A DNA stretch of 64,000 nt from Paenibacillus sp. UNC451MF (GTDB taxonomy: Bacteria > Bacillota > Bacilli > Paenibacillales > NBRC-103111). The translations under genes and the position numbers were made by a program. Location: NCBI RefSeq assembly GCF_000686845.1, contig NZ_JMLS01000013.1, positions 62,001 through 126,000 of the forward strand, given 5' to 3'. Every line of letters begins with the position of its first letter. Within the stretch, counting starts at the first letter, position 1. Under the pieces are notes generated by a model that saw only the letters and a list, made by a program, of their open reading frames with translations, was not told the DNA's origin and did not search any database. This document shows, one piece after another, positions 1 through 7,677 of the stretch.

Positions 1-69
1 CAATGTTCCGGATACGAGCCATGCTATAAATGGCAGCGCGGGGTATAAGATGCGGGCGCTAATTTCCAT
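1..69 (-). CDS. N-terminus of an unidentified membrane protein (cut by window edge)
   Basis: Only the first 23 codons are present. An ATG at 69 (minus strand) is preceded by a good ribosome site, GAGGTGG about 8 nt upstream. The visible peptide begins MEISARILYP and continues into a hydrophobic stretch (ALPFIAWLVSG), so a membrane protein is likely. It lies about 200 nt downstream of a DMT-type gene and a UbiA gene on the same strand and may belong to the same unit. The family cannot be named from so short a piece. Confidence 0.5.
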   Translation of the reverse strand, partial: MEISARILYPALPFIAWLVSGTL

Positions 70-268
70 GTACTGACCACCTCAATTCTCTCTGCCGATC
101 TCTTTCATTGCCATGAAACGAAGGGGGACCCTTCGAGATTACATCCGCCTTGGAAACTTATGAAATAATCTGTAAAAGCCCGGTGAGTAAGTAGCGGAGG
201 GGGGAGAGGCATAAGCTTTTGCCTCGCATTCTTTCTGTAAAAAAGAAACTTCAAAAGCTTTCTCTCGC

Positions 269-625
269 TTATCCCGCCCGAGCAATCACTAATACCCCGG
301 CGGAAATCAAGACGGCGCCGCACCATTTTTGAATGGAAAGTGTCTCTTGAAATAAAAAGAAGCTGAGCACCATGACCAGGATATAGCTCAGACTGACCAT
401 CGGATAAGCTGTACTGAGCGGGAATCGCTTCAAAGCAAGCAGCCAGAAGATGGAGCTAAGCCCGTAACTCCCGATACCGGCCACTACAGGCCAATAGGTC
501 TTGAAGCCTGTCCACGTCCATAATGCAGATCCCGCAGGCAGGACAGCGCTGACGCCCCATTTCATTAAAACCTGCCCTGCGGCGCCCAAGAGGACGGAGG
601 CGATTAACCATATGTATTTGATCAC
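269..625 (-). CDS. Small DMT/EamA-type membrane protein, possible lipid-linked sugar flippase subunit
   Basis: 118 residues with four hydrophobic segments, the size of a four-helix small-multidrug-resistance or ArnE/F-like protein. It starts LGAAGQVLMKWGVS and ends with a LSIQKWCGAVLISAGVLV-type final helix that is typical of the superfamily. The start is GTG at 625, with AAGGGGGTGA nine bases upstream. It follows the UbiA gene by only 19 nt and is surely co-transcribed. In other bacteria, small DMT proteins next to polyprenyl-phosphate sugar enzymes help move the lipid-linked sugar across the membrane. That role here is inference from context. An ordinary small drug exporter is the alternative. 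Confidence 0.72.
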   Translation of the reverse strand: MIKYIWLIASVLLGAAGQVLMKWGVSAVLPAGSALWTWTGFKTYWPVVAGIGSYGLSSIFWLLALKRFPLSTAYPMVSLSYILVMVLSFFLFQETLSIQKWCGAVLISAGVLVIARAG

Positions 626-644
626 ACGCTTGGTTCACCCCCTT

Positions 645-1559
645 TTATTTGTTGAAAAACAGCAGGATGCAGCCGACGGAGAAGCCATACAACACGACCG
701 TTAGCAGAATATGCTTGTCCTCGAGCAGCAGCTTCTCCGGGCGTCCACCCTTGTCTTCCATATGAATCAGGTACAAATAACGAAACATCCCGTACAGCAC
801 GAAAATCAGTGTCCACATCAGATGGATAGTACGTCCCGATGTAAAAGTAAACAGCGCATAGCTCATGATGGTTGATGTCGTGGCGATAGCCGACATTTGA
901 TTCAGCATTTCCATCGAATACGATTCCAGCACTTTGCGGTGCGCTCCTTTGCCGCCTTCGAGCAGCGCCAGCTCGTGACGCCTTTTTCCAATAGCGAGGA
1001 ACAAAGCCAGCAGCATGGTGCAGATCAGAAACCAAGGCGTGAGAGACACGCCGATCACCAGACCGCCGCCAACCGCCCGCAGAACAAAGCCTGAGGCAAT
1101 GATCAGCAGATCGAGAATGACGACATGCTTTAGCTTTAAGGAGTAGAGCACATTCAAGAAAAAATACGCGGAAAGGACAAACCCGAACAAAGGCTGAAAA
1201 CGAAACGCCACCAGAACGCAGCATAACAGCAAAACAAATCCGAACACCAATGCCATCTGCGGCTGAATGGCGCCGGAGGCCAGCGGCCGAAGTTTTTTCT
1301 CCGGATGCATCCGGTCTCTTTCCCGATCTACATAATCGTTCAAAATGTACACACAGCTGGAAACGAGACAGAACAAGACAAAGCCGGTCATAGCCCGAAT
1401 CAGCATATTCAAGTCTGCCTGTTGGATAGAAAAAATAAGTGCGGCGAACACCAGCAAGTTTTTGGTCCATTGTCGCGGGCGCATCAACAGCAAATATTGC
1501 ATGGGCAGCGCACGGTGTTCGCCTCGCTTTAGCTTGACTTGAGCTTTCGTTTGGTCCAT
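645..1559 (-). CDS. UbiA-family prenyltransferase, decaprenyl-phosphate phosphoribosyltransferase-like
   Basis: 304-residue polytopic membrane protein. It has the UbiA signature N74-D75-x2-D78-x3-D82, which binds Mg and the prenyl (pyro)phosphate, within the stretch NDYVDRERDRMHPEKKLRP. A second conserved part, GAHRKVLESYS, fits the branch that transfers phosphoribose to polyprenyl phosphate (Rv3806c type) rather than the quinone or heme branches. In actinobacteria that product is the precursor of decaprenyl-phospho-arabinose. ATG at 1559 follows AAGGAG. It is the first gene of a minus-strand unit with the DMT protein. A SinR-type box (AGAAC on plus, GTTCTTT on minus) lies about 105 nt upstream. 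The prenyl donor and sugar product in this organism are unknown. Confidence 0.82.
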   Translation of the reverse strand: MDQTKAQVKLKRGEHRALPMQYLLLMRPRQWTKNLLVFAALIFSIQQADLNMLIRAMTGFVLFCLVSSCVYILNDYVDRERDRMHPEKKLRPLASGAIQPQMALVFGFVLLLCCVLVAFRFQPLFGFVLSAYFFLNVLYSLKLKHVVILDLLIIASGFVLRAVGGGLVIGVSLTPWFLICTMLLALFLAIGKRRHELALLEGGKGAHRKVLESYSMEMLNQMSAIATTSTIMSYALFTFTSGRTIHLMWTLIFVLYGMFRYLYLIHMEDKGGRPEKLLLEDKHILLTVVLYGFSVGCILLFFNK

Positions 1560-1665
1560 ACCCCATTCTCCTTTTCGTTATATTTTTGATACGTGTAGGG
1601 CAGATGGGTGTCTGGGAGTCCTTCTGTTCCGACATTCATTATATCGAATTCGTCATTCGATAAAA

Positions 1666-1832
1666 AGAACGAAACTATGCCGTTTTTTGGAGAATTCTAG
1701 AGGAATTTCGACGATATCGTTCTCTAAATCGAAATTTTTCGCGATTTTCGATTTTTATTTTGCTCAAATATGCGATATACTCCAAGGTATCGTTCTGTAT
1801 ATGGAACGATTCATCTGTTCTCCAAATAGAAC
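1666..1832. promoter_or_regulatory. Cluster of SinR-type operator motifs between ubiA-like and sinR-like genes
   Basis: The 327-nt gap holds several matches to the B. subtilis SinR box GTTCTYT. They are GTTCTTT on minus (1664-1670), GTTCTCT at 1719, GTTCTGT at 1792, GTTCTCC at 1817 and GTTCTATT on minus (1825-1832). One forms a dyad, ATCGTTC-N8-GAACGAT (1789-1810). The region is AT-rich and lies between divergent genes, so it could control both directions. TATACT at 1776-1781 is a possible -10 for the rightward gene. Operator function is inferred from the motif and from the SinR-like gene directly downstream. Confidence 0.5.
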
Positions 1833-1886
1833 AATTTTCGGAAGATGCTCGATTGGGCATCAATTACAACAAAGGATCGATGGCAC

Positions 1887-2198
1887 ATGTTGGGAAAGCG
1901 AGTGAGGAAGCTGCGCTTGGAGAGAGGACTTTCCTTATCTGAGCTGTCACAAGCCTCAGGTGTAGCCAAATCGTACCTGAGCACCCTTGAGCGTAACATT
2001 CAGTCGAACCCGTCCATTCAATTGCTGGATAAAATTGCGTCCGCACTGGACATTTCTTTGGAACAACTGGTCCAACCGGAAGCGAAGGAACAAACACATT
2101 TATCGATGCAAGCCTGGTATGAGCTATTCGAAGAGGCGACGAATGCCGGCATCAGCCGGGAGGAGCTCAAGCGGTTGATTGAACTGCAAAAACATTAA
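1887..2198 (+). CDS. SinR-like XRE-family repressor
   Basis: 103 residues. Residues 1-65 form an XRE helix-turn-helix (LSLSELSQASGVAKSYLSTL, then NPSIQLLDKIASAL), very like SinR. Residues 72-103 (AWYELFEEATNAGISREELKRLI) form the SinI/SinR helical-hairpin dimerisation domain. ATG at 1887 is preferred over a longer frame because AAAGGA lies 10 nt ahead. SinR of B. subtilis is a tetrameric repressor of biofilm matrix genes and is inhibited by heterodimerisation with SinI. It sits 33 nt upstream of glmS and downstream of a cluster of GTTCTYT boxes, suggesting autoregulation and control of glmS. A second, closer SinR homologue lies at 9936-10268. Confidence 0.85.
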   Translation: MLGKRVRKLRLERGLSLSELSQASGVAKSYLSTLERNIQSNPSIQLLDKIASALDISLEQLVQPEAKEQTHLSMQAWYELFEEATNAGISREELKRLIELQKH

Positions 2199-2231
2199 AT
2201 CTATCAAAACAACCATAAGGAGGAGTAAATA

Positions 2232-4061
2232 ATGTGCGGTATTGTTGGTTATATCGGCAGCAGAGATTCGCAGCCGATTCTTTTGGAAGGATTGAAAAAA
2301 CTGGAGTATCGTGGGTATGACTCGGCCGGAGTGGCTATTTATACCGACGCAGGTTTGAAACTGAACAAAGCGAAGGGAAGAATTACCGAACTGGAGAATA
2401 GGCTGCAATTCGAGCCTCTGGAAGGCTCCGCAGGCATAGGTCATACACGATGGGCGACGCATGGCAAGCCATCGGACGAAAATTCTCATCCCCATACAGA
2501 CAAGGATCGAACCATCTCTGTCGTACATAACGGCATTATTGAAAATCATATGCAGCTGAAGGATGAGCTTGAGCAGCTCGGCTATACCTTCGTGTCCGAA
2601 ACGGATACGGAAGTGCTCTCCCATCTGATAGCTCATTATTATGAAGGCAGCTTGATACAGGCCGTTCGCCAAGCGACTTCGCGAATCCGGGGCGCCTACG
2701 CTATTGCCGTATTATCGTCCTATGAACCTGACAAGCTGGTCGCGGTACGGAATGCAAGTCCACTTATTATAGGAGTCGGTCATGGCGAGAATTTCATCGG
2801 ATCGGATATTCCTGCCATATTGGAATACACGAGGGATGTTTACATCTTGAATGACGGTGAAATGGCCGTATTGACCCGTGAGGGGGTCGATCTGATGACT
2901 TTGGAAGGCAATTTTATTGCAACACAGCTGTTTCACATTGACTGGGACCTGTTGATGGCCGAGAAGAACGGCTTCGATACGTTTATGCTGAAGGAAATTC
3001 ACGAACAGCCGAGGGCTTACCGGGATACGATGCGCGGTAGGATCGATCAGGACCTTCAGAAGGTGGTACTGCCGGGGATACAGCTCTCAGAGGAGCAGGT
3101 CCGCTCTGTAAAGCAAATTCATATCGTCGCCTGCGGAACCGCCTATCATGCGGCTTTGGTCGGCAAAACGGTCATCGAACGACTGACCCGCCTTCCCGTG
3201 GAAGTCGATCTGGCTTCGGAGTATCGGTACCGGATGCCTGTCATTCCGGAATCTACGCTGGTCATTGCCGTCAGCCAGTCCGGCGAAACCGCCGATACGC
3301 TCGCCGCAATGCGCGAAGCTAAGGCGAATGGGGCTCGCATTCTGGCCATCACCAATGTGGTCGGCAGCTCTGTTGCGCGTGAAGCCGACGATGTCCTGTT
3401 CACGCTGGCAGGGCCGGAAATTGCTGTCGCCTCGACCAAGGCTTATACGACTCAACTGATTGGTTTTTATTTGCTGGGACTGTACATGGCGGAGGCGCGA
3501 GATGCGATCGATAAGGTCACATTGATCGAGATGCTGGCCATGCTCGAACGGCTGCCTGTACAGGTGGAGGATATTTTTCAGCACCTGGAGCCTGTTGAAC
3601 AGCTCGCCCATCTGATTACCCGCCATGAGCATCTGTTCTTTATCGGTCGGGGACTGGATTACTGCGTCGCGATGGAAGCTTCCCTCAAGCTGAAAGAAAT
3701 TTCGTACATTCATTCGGAAGCTTATGCTGCAGGAGAGCTGAAGCATGGATCGCTGGCCTTGATCGAAGACGGAACCCCCGTCATTGCCCTGGCCACCGAT
3801 GACCGGCTGATGGAGAAAACCATCAGCAATATCAAAGAAGTCAAAGCGCGGGGAGCATACGTTATCGGCATTGCGTTGGAAGGCAACATGGAGATTGCCA
3901 AGACAGCGGATCACGTCATCTATGTGCCGCGTACCCACTCCCTGCTGACGCCTGCCGTTAGCGTGATCCCGCTGCAGCTATTGTCTTACTACACGGCTTC
4001 GATCAGAGGCAACGATGTGGACAAGCCGCGAAATTTAGCCAAAAGCGTTACGGTAGAATAA
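2232..4061 (+). CDS. glmS: Glutamine--fructose-6-phosphate aminotransferase (isomerising)
   Basis: 609 residues, the normal length for GlmS, which makes glucosamine-6-phosphate from fructose-6-phosphate and glutamine. This is the first committed step to UDP-GlcNAc. Cys2 (MCGIVGYIG) is the glutaminase nucleophile. The N-terminal Ntn domain has the HTRWATHG and HNGIIEN motifs. Two SIS sugar-isomerase domains follow, with SQSGETADT and STKAYTTQ, and the C-terminus ends in the conserved KSVTVE. ATG follows AAGGAGGAG. It lies 33 nt after the SinR-like gene and 33 nt before the exopolysaccharide-type block. No glmS ribozyme is visible in the short 5' gap or in the 327 nt before the sinR-like gene. 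Confidence 0.97.
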   Translation: MCGIVGYIGSRDSQPILLEGLKKLEYRGYDSAGVAIYTDAGLKLNKAKGRITELENRLQFEPLEGSAGIGHTRWATHGKPSDENSHPHTDKDRTISVVHNGIIENHMQLKDELEQLGYTFVSETDTEVLSHLIAHYYEGSLIQAVRQATSRIRGAYAIAVLSSYEPDKLVAVRNASPLIIGVGHGENFIGSDIPAILEYTRDVYILNDGEMAVLTREGVDLMTLEGNFIATQLFHIDWDLLMAEKNGFDTFMLKEIHEQPRAYRDTMRGRIDQDLQKVVLPGIQLSEEQVRSVKQIHIVACGTAYHAALVGKTVIERLTRLPVEVDLASEYRYRMPVIPESTLVIAVSQSGETADTLAAMREAKANGARILAITNVVGSSVAREADDVLFTLAGPEIAVASTKAYTTQLIGFYLLGLYMAEARDAIDKVTLIEMLAMLERLPVQVEDIFQHLEPVEQLAHLITRHEHLFFIGRGLDYCVAMEASLKLKEISYIHSEAYAAGELKHGSLALIEDGTPVIALATDDRLMEKTISNIKEVKARGAYVIGIALEGNMEIAKTADHVIYVPRTHSLLTPAVSVIPLQLLSYYTASIRGNDVDKPRNLAKSVTVE

Positions 4062-4093
4062 AAGTACAGCATGCTGCTGGAGGAGAGAAACGT

Positions 4094-5308
4094 ATGGAGA
4101 TGGAGCCATTACAAGAAACGGCTTCCGTATTGTACGTACTGGGAGCCGTAATAGCCGGCGGCTTCGGCGTCTTGGGGCTGCTGCGATTCCGCAATCAAAG
4201 GAACGCAAGGCAACTAAGCCAAAGTCTTGCCAAACATCAGGACTATTTTGCCTATTTGAGCGTCCAGATTGACGAGGCCGAGGCTCTATTGCCTCCACCT
4301 GGGTCCTTATCCCAGGTGGAGCTTCGAGCAGTACAATCCAAGCTGCTGGAATGGATCGAAACGATTCACGGCCGACACCGTGACAAGCTAACAGCCCTAT
4401 GTCGTGATATGGGACTGATCGAAATGGAGCGTCGGCGATTGGACAGTCCTTGGCACTTAGTTCGTGTCGAGGCAGCTTACCACTTAGGCGTAATGCGCGC
4501 CGGTGAATGCACCGAAGCGCTGCTGGAGCTGCTGGAGCGCGAGACAACGGAGTCGACCGCGTTCGTGATCGCACGTGCGGCCGCCAAATGCGCGCAGAAG
4601 CCGGACGAGCTGCATCGGCTCATGTCGCTGCTCATGAAGCAACATCCTCATGCTCTGCAGCTAACAGCGGATATCCTCTCCGCATCGTCGATGGATCCGG
4701 CGCCCCTATACGCTGGGATACTGGACAACGAAACGGACGAAGCCATGCTAAGGCTAGCTTTGGTCGGCTTGTCCGGCGGGAACCGTCCGTACAGCTTAGC
4801 GGCATTGGACCGCCTGCTGCTGTCGGATGCCGCGGATGTGCGGATCAGCGCAGCTAAGCTGCTGCTAAAATATCCGCAGCTTCTGCCGCCAGGCCGCGTT
4901 GGCGAGCTGCTCGGCCATCCCGATGGGGAGATCCGGGCCGCCGCCGCGCAAGCGGCTGGTGAGCATCAGCTGCTGTTTTATATCGAACCGCTGAAGGCGT
5001 CACTCACCGATCCTTATTGGGAGGTACGCTATTTCAGCGCCCAAAGCTTGAGTCGTTTCGGTCTCGAGGGCTTCGAGGCCTTGTGCGAAACGGCACGCGA
5101 TATGAAAGCGGGGCCGGCTCAGGATACGGTGTGGAACGCCATTCATGAGGCGATGGACCGGTCGGCTGCGGCCGCTGCGCAAGAGGTGCAGCAAATTCCT
5201 CAGAATAACGAGTTGTCCCGCTTGTATCGAACGATTTTTCAACAAAACTACACGAGCCTTCCCATCACGGCAGAGTCCCATCGGTTCGTAGAAAGAGGAA
5301 CCGGATGA
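4094..5308 (+). CDS. Membrane-anchored HEAT-repeat protein of the glycan synthesis block
   Basis: 404 residues. A single N-terminal membrane helix (about residues 11-31, ASVLYVLGAVIAGGFGVLGL) is followed by a cytoplasmic helical region and HEAT-type repeats. These include PWHLVRVEAAYHLG, ADVRISAAKLL, GEIRAAAAQAAG and PYWEVRYFSAQSL, each an alternating helical pair typical of protein-protein scaffolds. The middle of the gene is clearly more GC-rich than its neighbours. Its last codons overlap the glycosyltransferase start (ATGA). HEAT proteins of this kind are seen beside membrane GT2 synthases. A role as scaffold or assembly factor for the synthase is inference. Confidence 0.8.
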   Translation: MEMEPLQETASVLYVLGAVIAGGFGVLGLLRFRNQRNARQLSQSLAKHQDYFAYLSVQIDEAEALLPPPGSLSQVELRAVQSKLLEWIETIHGRHRDKLTALCRDMGLIEMERRRLDSPWHLVRVEAAYHLGVMRAGECTEALLELLERETTESTAFVIARAAAKCAQKPDELHRLMSLLMKQHPHALQLTADILSASSMDPAPLYAGILDNETDEAMLRLALVGLSGGNRPYSLAALDRLLLSDAADVRISAAKLLLKYPQLLPPGRVGELLGHPDGEIRAAAAQAAGEHQLLFYIEPLKASLTDPYWEVRYFSAQSLSRFGLEGFEALCETARDMKAGPAQDTVWNAIHEAMDRSAAAAAQEVQQIPQNNELSRLYRTIFQQNYTSLPITAESHRFVERGTG

Positions 5309-6765
5309 GATCATTCTTACTGGATTATGGCATTGCAGCCACTTACTTAATTATCGGGTCCAGCCTGTTATACATGTTCATCCTGGCTGTATCCCATCAG
5401 AAAATGCTATCGCTGGTCAAAAGCACCATGTACTCCCGATACAGGGAGCTCGCAGGCTCTGAGCACGTGCCGCCCGTATCGATTCTGGTCCCTTCTCATA
5501 ATGAGGAGCTGACGATTATCGAGAGTGTACGCTCGTTGATGCTGCTGGAGTTTCCGATCTACGAAGTCATCGTCATCAATGACGGGTCCAGGGATCGTAC
5601 CCTGCAGGTATTAATTGAGGAGTTCGACTTGAAGCCGAGCCGATTGACTCACTATCAAACTCTCGTCGAATCCAAGCCGATTCGGGGCATGTATCACAAC
5701 CCCCTGTATCCGAAGCTGATTGTCATTGATAAAGAGAACGGCGGCAAAGCGGACGCATTGAACGCCGGCATCAATGTCGCACAGCATTCTCTTGTTGCGA
5801 CCATCGACGCCGACAGTTTATTGGAAAAAGATGCGCTCATCCGCTTGGTCAAGGTTTACATGGAAAATCCGGAGGAGCATATTGCTATCGGCGGCAATGT
5901 GCGTATCGCCAACGGAAGCACGGTAGAAGACGGTCGAGTTACTTCCATTCGCTTGCCGAACAAATGGCTTCCCGCCCTGCAATATGTGGAATACATGAAG
6001 GCTTTCCTCGGCGGGCGGATCGGCTGGAGCTCTGTGAACGGGCTCTTGATCGTATCCGGCGCCTTTGGACTGTTCCGCAAGGACTGCTTGATTGAAGTCG
6101 GCGGCTACGAAGAGGATTGTCCCGGCGAGGACATGAATATCGTCATGAAGCTGCACCAGAATAGGCTTGCGCGGAATTTGCCATATAAAATCATTTTCTG
6201 CCCCGATGCCGTTTGCTGGACACAGGCGCCCGACACGCTCGGCATCCTGGGTTCGCAGCGCCGCCGCTGGATCCGAGGTACGTTGTGGAACGTGATCCGA
6301 TTCCGTTCCATGCTTTTTATCCCGAAATATAAGGTCATTGGTTGGCTATCGCTGCCTTATACCATCTTGTACGAAACGATTAGTCCTTATATTCGACTAT
6401 CGGGACTGGCAGCGCTAGTCGGTTATGTGTTAATGGACATGACGGAGCTTCCGGTACTGCTAGTTTTCCTGCTTGCGAACCTTCTGATTGGGCTCGTCTT
6501 CACTCTAGGCTCCCTCATTATCGAGGAAATTGCCATGGGGCGCAGGGTTAGTGGTCCGAGTCTGCTTCGCATTCTAGGCTTGTCTGTCATCATTTCTATT
6601 TATTACGACCCAATGAACGCATGGTGGAAATTGCACGGCCATTGGGATTATATGCGGCGAAACAAAGGTTGGGGGAATATGGTCCGTCGCAGCTGGACGG
6701 GAGACACGGCGAAGTCAGGTGTTTCCGCTCCTGAGTCCAACGCTTCGAAGGCACAAGCCATCTGA
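5305..6765 (+). CDS. Processive membrane glycosyltransferase, family 2 (PgaC/IcaA/YdaM-like)
   Basis: 486 residues. Topology is one N-terminal helix (about 12-32), a cytoplasmic GT-A domain (55-325), then several C-terminal helices (about 345-440). Catalytic signatures of processive beta-glycan synthases are intact: NDGS (92-95), DAD (168-170), the general-base GED (274-276) and QRRRW (318-322). This set occurs in poly-N-acetylglucosamine, cellulose and hyaluronan synthases. With glmS just upstream, a GlcNAc-containing polymer is a reasonable guess. The true sugar cannot be read from sequence. The start overlaps the HEAT gene by 4 nt, indicating translational coupling. Confidence 0.9.
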   Translation: MRSFLLDYGIAATYLIIGSSLLYMFILAVSHQKMLSLVKSTMYSRYRELAGSEHVPPVSILVPSHNEELTIIESVRSLMLLEFPIYEVIVINDGSRDRTLQVLIEEFDLKPSRLTHYQTLVESKPIRGMYHNPLYPKLIVIDKENGGKADALNAGINVAQHSLVATIDADSLLEKDALIRLVKVYMENPEEHIAIGGNVRIANGSTVEDGRVTSIRLPNKWLPALQYVEYMKAFLGGRIGWSSVNGLLIVSGAFGLFRKDCLIEVGGYEEDCPGEDMNIVMKLHQNRLARNLPYKIIFCPDAVCWTQAPDTLGILGSQRRRWIRGTLWNVIRFRSMLFIPKYKVIGWLSLPYTILYETISPYIRLSGLAALVGYVLMDMTELPVLLVFLLANLLIGLVFTLGSLIIEEIAMGRRVSGPSLLRILGLSVIISIYYDPMNAWWKLHGHWDYMRRNKGWGNMVRRSWTGDTAKSGVSAPESNASKAQAI

Positions 6766-6824
6766 TCGCTTGCTTACTACTTATCATCTCAATCAACTCT
6801 CGAAACGAAATGGAGTGAACCTAT

Positions 6825-7640
6825 ATGAAAACCTCAGTGTTATCTCAATCCGTAGGGTCAGATCGACTTTATCATCAAATCAACCAAGTACTGAAATCCT
6901 CAGCAGGATGGAACAGCTGTGGGGTCATTACCGCCCATTCTCGCCTCCTGCGATCCATAGAGCTGCAGGATCTGGAGACACGCTTGAAGATGGAGGATTT
7001 GAACTTGACGGTGCTGTCCGCATATGAAGCAGATGAAGAGCTTCTCACCTTACTGCTTCCGGGACAATCACTTTCCTTCACCCATTATTTGGCTATAACG
7101 GTAAAAGCATTCCTTCAAGACGCTGGATTTCTGTCCGGCAGTCTTGCGGTTGCAAGCTTCCCTGAGAGCTCTCAGCTTACGCCGGAGGCGCTTGGTGATT
7201 TCAAAGCCTTGTTAGGAGAGGCGGACCGTAGCAATCTTGAAATCGCCATCTATTCAGGACAGCCTATAGGGGCTGCAGCCCCTAGCATCGTCATGGTAGA
7301 ACCGAATGGCGATCTGCAGGATTTTCTCCATATGCGCCTCGGCCACCAAGGGTACGATGTTCATCCTGCGCAGGATGGTCTGGAAGGACTGCGGCTCATT
7401 GAGGCCGTAAAGCCTAAGCTGGTTCTTACGGAGCTGATGCTTCCCGCGCTCGACGGATACCAGCTCATTCACCGCGTATCGCAATCGGAGCAAGCTCCAG
7501 ATTGCCAAGTCGTTGTAATGACCGATCTGGGCGTGGAGCAGGATGTATACAAATGCTTCGAGCTCGGCGTGGCAGACATTATCCGTAAGCCGTTCTCGCC
7601 GGTGGAGCTGGAGGCTCGACTGCGAAGATTGCTTGCTTGA
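6825..7640 (+). CDS. Degenerate GGDEF plus pseudo-receiver protein, probable regulator of glycan synthase
   Basis: 271 residues in two domains. Residues about 155-271 are a response-regulator receiver fold with conserved Thr233 (VMTD) and Lys255 (RKPFSP). The phosphoacceptor Asp is replaced by Glu203 (LTELMLPALDG), and the acidic pair is reduced to Glu159-Pro160. It therefore probably cannot be phosphorylated and may mimic the active state. Residues about 20-145 resemble a worn GGDEF domain: AYEADEELLTLLLPG sits where GGDEFxxLLP is expected, followed by an LSGSLAVASFPE strand and a final helix. B. subtilis YdaK, a degenerate GGDEF c-di-GMP receptor in an exopolysaccharide operon, is the obvious analogy. 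ATG follows a weak GGAG. The GGDEF assignment is tentative. Confidence 0.72.
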   Translation: MKTSVLSQSVGSDRLYHQINQVLKSSAGWNSCGVITAHSRLLRSIELQDLETRLKMEDLNLTVLSAYEADEELLTLLLPGQSLSFTHYLAITVKAFLQDAGFLSGSLAVASFPESSQLTPEALGDFKALLGEADRSNLEIAIYSGQPIGAAAPSIVMVEPNGDLQDFLHMRLGHQGYDVHPAQDGLEGLRLIEAVKPKLVLTELMLPALDGYQLIHRVSQSEQAPDCQVVVMTDLGVEQDVYKCFELGVADIIRKPFSPVELEARLRRLLA

Positions 7641-7677
7641 TCGAAAAGAATAGGGAGTAGATAAGGAGTTCAAAGCC

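Noticed and set aside
622-1635. A 337-codon open frame on the minus strand overlapping the UbiA gene
   Set aside because: It reads Arg/Cys-rich, low-complexity peptide without any domain. The other frame encodes a clear UbiA protein with a ribosome site.
3087-3938. A 283-codon open frame antisense to glmS
   Set aside because: It is a shadow of the highly conserved glmS coding strand, with no ribosome site or recognisable domain.
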